A DNA stretch of 6,971 bases from an uncultured Kangiella sp. (GTDB lineage Bacteria > Pseudomonadota > Gammaproteobacteria > Enterobacterales > DSM-103792), in assembly GCA_946481205.1 (NCBI GenBank), contig CAMLNB010000187.1:1-6971 (forward strand), written 5' to 3'. A program made the position numbers and the translations under genes. Below the pieces are notes generated by a model that saw nothing but the letters and a program-made list of their open reading frames with translations, searched no databases and was not told the origin of the DNA. This document shows, one piece after another, positions 6,012 through 6,971 of this stretch (position 1 is the first letter of the stretch; each line of letters begins with the position of its first letter).

Positions 6012-6722
6012 TTATTGAACGGGAAAATTGTATTCGGTGGTCGGCGTCGGCTCTGGCCGAAACGTGTAGTGCCACCATTCCAACGGGTAATTGTGAAAGC
6101 CCTGCTCGCTCATCGCCTTGCGCAAGCGCAAGCGATTGCTACGCGCAGGTTCGCTGACCAGCGCCGATTCGGTGTGAGCGCGCTCATCAAAGAAATCGAA
6201 CGGCGTGCCCATATCGACTGGCTGGCACGGACCCTGCCGACAATCGAGCAGCGTCAGATCCAGTGTAGCGCCGCGGCTGTGGCCGGAACGCTCGGCGATG
6301 TAATCACCGAGCAACAGCGACTTGTCGAGATTCGGGTAGTAATCCGGCTTGGTTTTCTGATCACTCAGATCATGCGCCCAGACCACGAAATGCTGAACCG
6401 CCATGACCGGGCGATAACAATCGAACACCAGCAGCGCATAGCCCTGTTGCTGCAGCTCGCGCTGTACCAGCGCCAGCGCCTCCGCTACCTGACGGTGCAG
6501 CAGGCATTTTGCCGCCTGATAACCTTTGACTGGCGCACCGACAAAGTTGTCGCTGCCGACATAGCGAATATCGGTTTGCAGCGCCGGCACGACCACACTG
6601 GCGTCAATCAAGTCCGCCTCGGCTGCCGTGCGGGCCGTGGAGACCGAGATCTGCGCCGCGTTGTCGGCGCAGCCACTTAAAGCCAGCGCAAGCAGCATCA
6701 ACACCCCGCGGCGGTGAACCAT
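6012..6722 (-). CDS. ddpX: Lipoprotein D-alanyl-D-alanine dipeptidase (VanX/DdpX family)
   Basis: This 236-residue zinc dipeptidase hydrolyses D-Ala-D-Ala. All key residues are present: the transition-state Arg in DCYRP (R104), zinc ligands H148 and D155 in SGHSRGATLD, and catalytic E215 with zinc ligand H218 in EWWHY. The 7-residue H-to-D and 3-residue E-to-H spacings match VanX (H116/D123, E181/H184). The N-terminus is a lipoprotein signal with lipobox LSGC and acylated C18, so unlike cytoplasmic VanX and E. coli DdpX this enzyme should be exported and lipid-anchored, probably to the outer membrane. ATG 6722 follows AAGGAG (6731-6736 on the complement) by 8 nt. It is first in an operon with the dadA-like gene. 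A role in vancomycin resistance is unlikely because no vanH/vanA genes are visible and the enzyme is exported. Confidence 0.92.
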   Translation of the reverse strand: MVHRRGVLMLLALALSGCADNAAQISVSTARTAAEADLIDASVVVPALQTDIRYVGSDNFVGAPVKGYQAAKCLLHRQVAEALALVQRELQQQGYALLVFDCYRPVMAVQHFVVWAHDLSDQKTKPDYYPNLDKSLLLGDYIAERSGHSRGATLDLTLLDCRQGPCQPVDMGTPFDFFDERAHTESALVSEPARSNRLRLRKAMSEQGFHNYPLEWWHYTFRPEPTPTTEYNFPVQ

Positions 6723-6890
6723 GGTAAGCGCTCCTTTTATGGCGGTGGGCCGAATGGGTCATATAACAACTGCAGCGATTGCGTCGTCACGCTCTCCACC
6801 CCAATTGACACGATAAAGAGCGCAGCGCCAAGCTGCCAAGCTTTCCGGCGACCCGAACCGGGCTCGCCTCTTCTGCCACATACTGCCGAG
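6723..6890. promoter_or_regulatory. Divergent promoter region with 8-bp tandem repeat
   Basis: This 168-bp stretch separates divergent ddpX and the acyltransferase-like gene. GCCAAGCT occurs twice in perfect tandem (6827-6842). A TTGACA (6805-6810, plus) lacks a good -10 at 17 bp. On the complement TATATG (6760-6765) is the best -10-like hexamer for ddpX, with a weak GTGACG upstream at about 19 bp. Promoter positions are therefore uncertain. Confidence 0.35.
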
Positions 6891-6971
6891 ATGACCATAA
6901 CGATAACGGCGACGCCACGCTTGCTCAGCATCGACGTGCTGCGCGGGCTGACCATCATCGCGATGCTGGTC
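6891..6971 (+). CDS. Partial: HGSNAT/NagX-like membrane acyltransferase, N-terminus only
   Basis: Only 27 codons are in the window. They read a short polar start, then RLLSIDVLRGLTIIAMLV running into the first membrane helix. The (R)xxSxDxxRGLTI motif is the signature start of heparan-alpha-glucosaminide N-acetyltransferase/DUF5009-DUF1624-type multi-pass proteins, which include NagX of amino-sugar use; related acyltransferase families share a looser form. The ATG at 6891 has only GCCGAG before it, but no other start lies close upstream in this frame. Its divergence from ddpX hints at joint regulation. The assignment rests on a short motif, so the family is likely but the substrate is unknown. 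Confidence 0.68.
   Translation, partial: MTITITATPRLLSIDVLRGLTIIAMLV

Noticed and set aside
5125..6018. Plus-strand open frame of 297 codons antisense to the dadA-like gene
   Set aside because: The minus strand encodes a clear FAD enzyme with Rossmann and C-terminal motifs; the antisense translation has biased composition and no motif.
6012..6722. VanX-type glycopeptide resistance gene
   Set aside because: The enzyme family is right, but the protein has an export signal and no vanH, vanA/B or vanS/R genes are in view; cytoplasmic removal of D-Ala-D-Ala would be required for resistance.
6737..6958. Minus-strand open frame of 73 codons with hydrophobic stretches
   Set aside because: It overlaps the promoter region and the start of the acyltransferase-like gene, has no ribosome site, and its translation resembles no family; the plus-strand SxDxxRGLTI motif explains the DNA better.

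Overview
The window looks like chromosomal DNA of a GC-rich Gammaproteobacterium. The reasons are the Shine-Dalgarno spacing, two lipoprotein signals with outer-membrane-type residues after the cysteine, a CPxCG zinc-ribbon protein of a type common in that class, and a DadA-type oxidoreductase. I cannot name a genus. I see no rRNA, tRNA, CRISPR array, insertion sequence or phage gene.

Layout. Positions 1-198 are non-coding and hold a strikingly symmetric palindrome set over a sigma70-like promoter. Two small plus-strand genes follow: a membrane-anchored poly-Gln/coiled-coil protein with six cysteines (199-588) and a CPxCG cysteine-rich protein (611-802). A minus-strand pair converges on them: a PadR-family repressor (1808-2170) and a multi-pass membrane protein with an N-terminal HAAS-like domain (834-1787). 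A perfect 12-bp inverted repeat plus a third half-site lies in the promoter of this pair, as expected for PadR autorepression. A 364-bp non-coding stretch (2171-2534) separates it from a DUF4382-type outer-membrane lipoprotein (2535-3437, plus). After 273 bp with two hairpins comes a rhomboid intramembrane protease with an enlarged first loop (3711-4682, plus).

The right part holds a minus-strand operon: a lipoprotein form of VanX/DdpX D-Ala-D-Ala dipeptidase (6012-6722), then, 14 bp downstream, a DadA-like FAD-dependent D-amino-acid dehydrogenase (4747-5997). Together they make a two-step route: the dipeptide is cut to D-Ala at the cell surface or in the periplasm, and D-Ala is then oxidised to pyruvate and ammonia. 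Divergent from ddpX, the first 27 codons of a gene resembling heparan-alpha-glucosaminide acetyltransferase/NagX-type membrane acyltransferases enter at 6891 and run off the window. A peptidoglycan-salvage theme linking the three is possible but is inference.

Most of the window is ordinary accessory or housekeeping sequence. The points most worth checking are the D-Ala-D-Ala catabolic pair with its secreted dipeptidase, the PadR operator, and the triple palindrome at the left edge.
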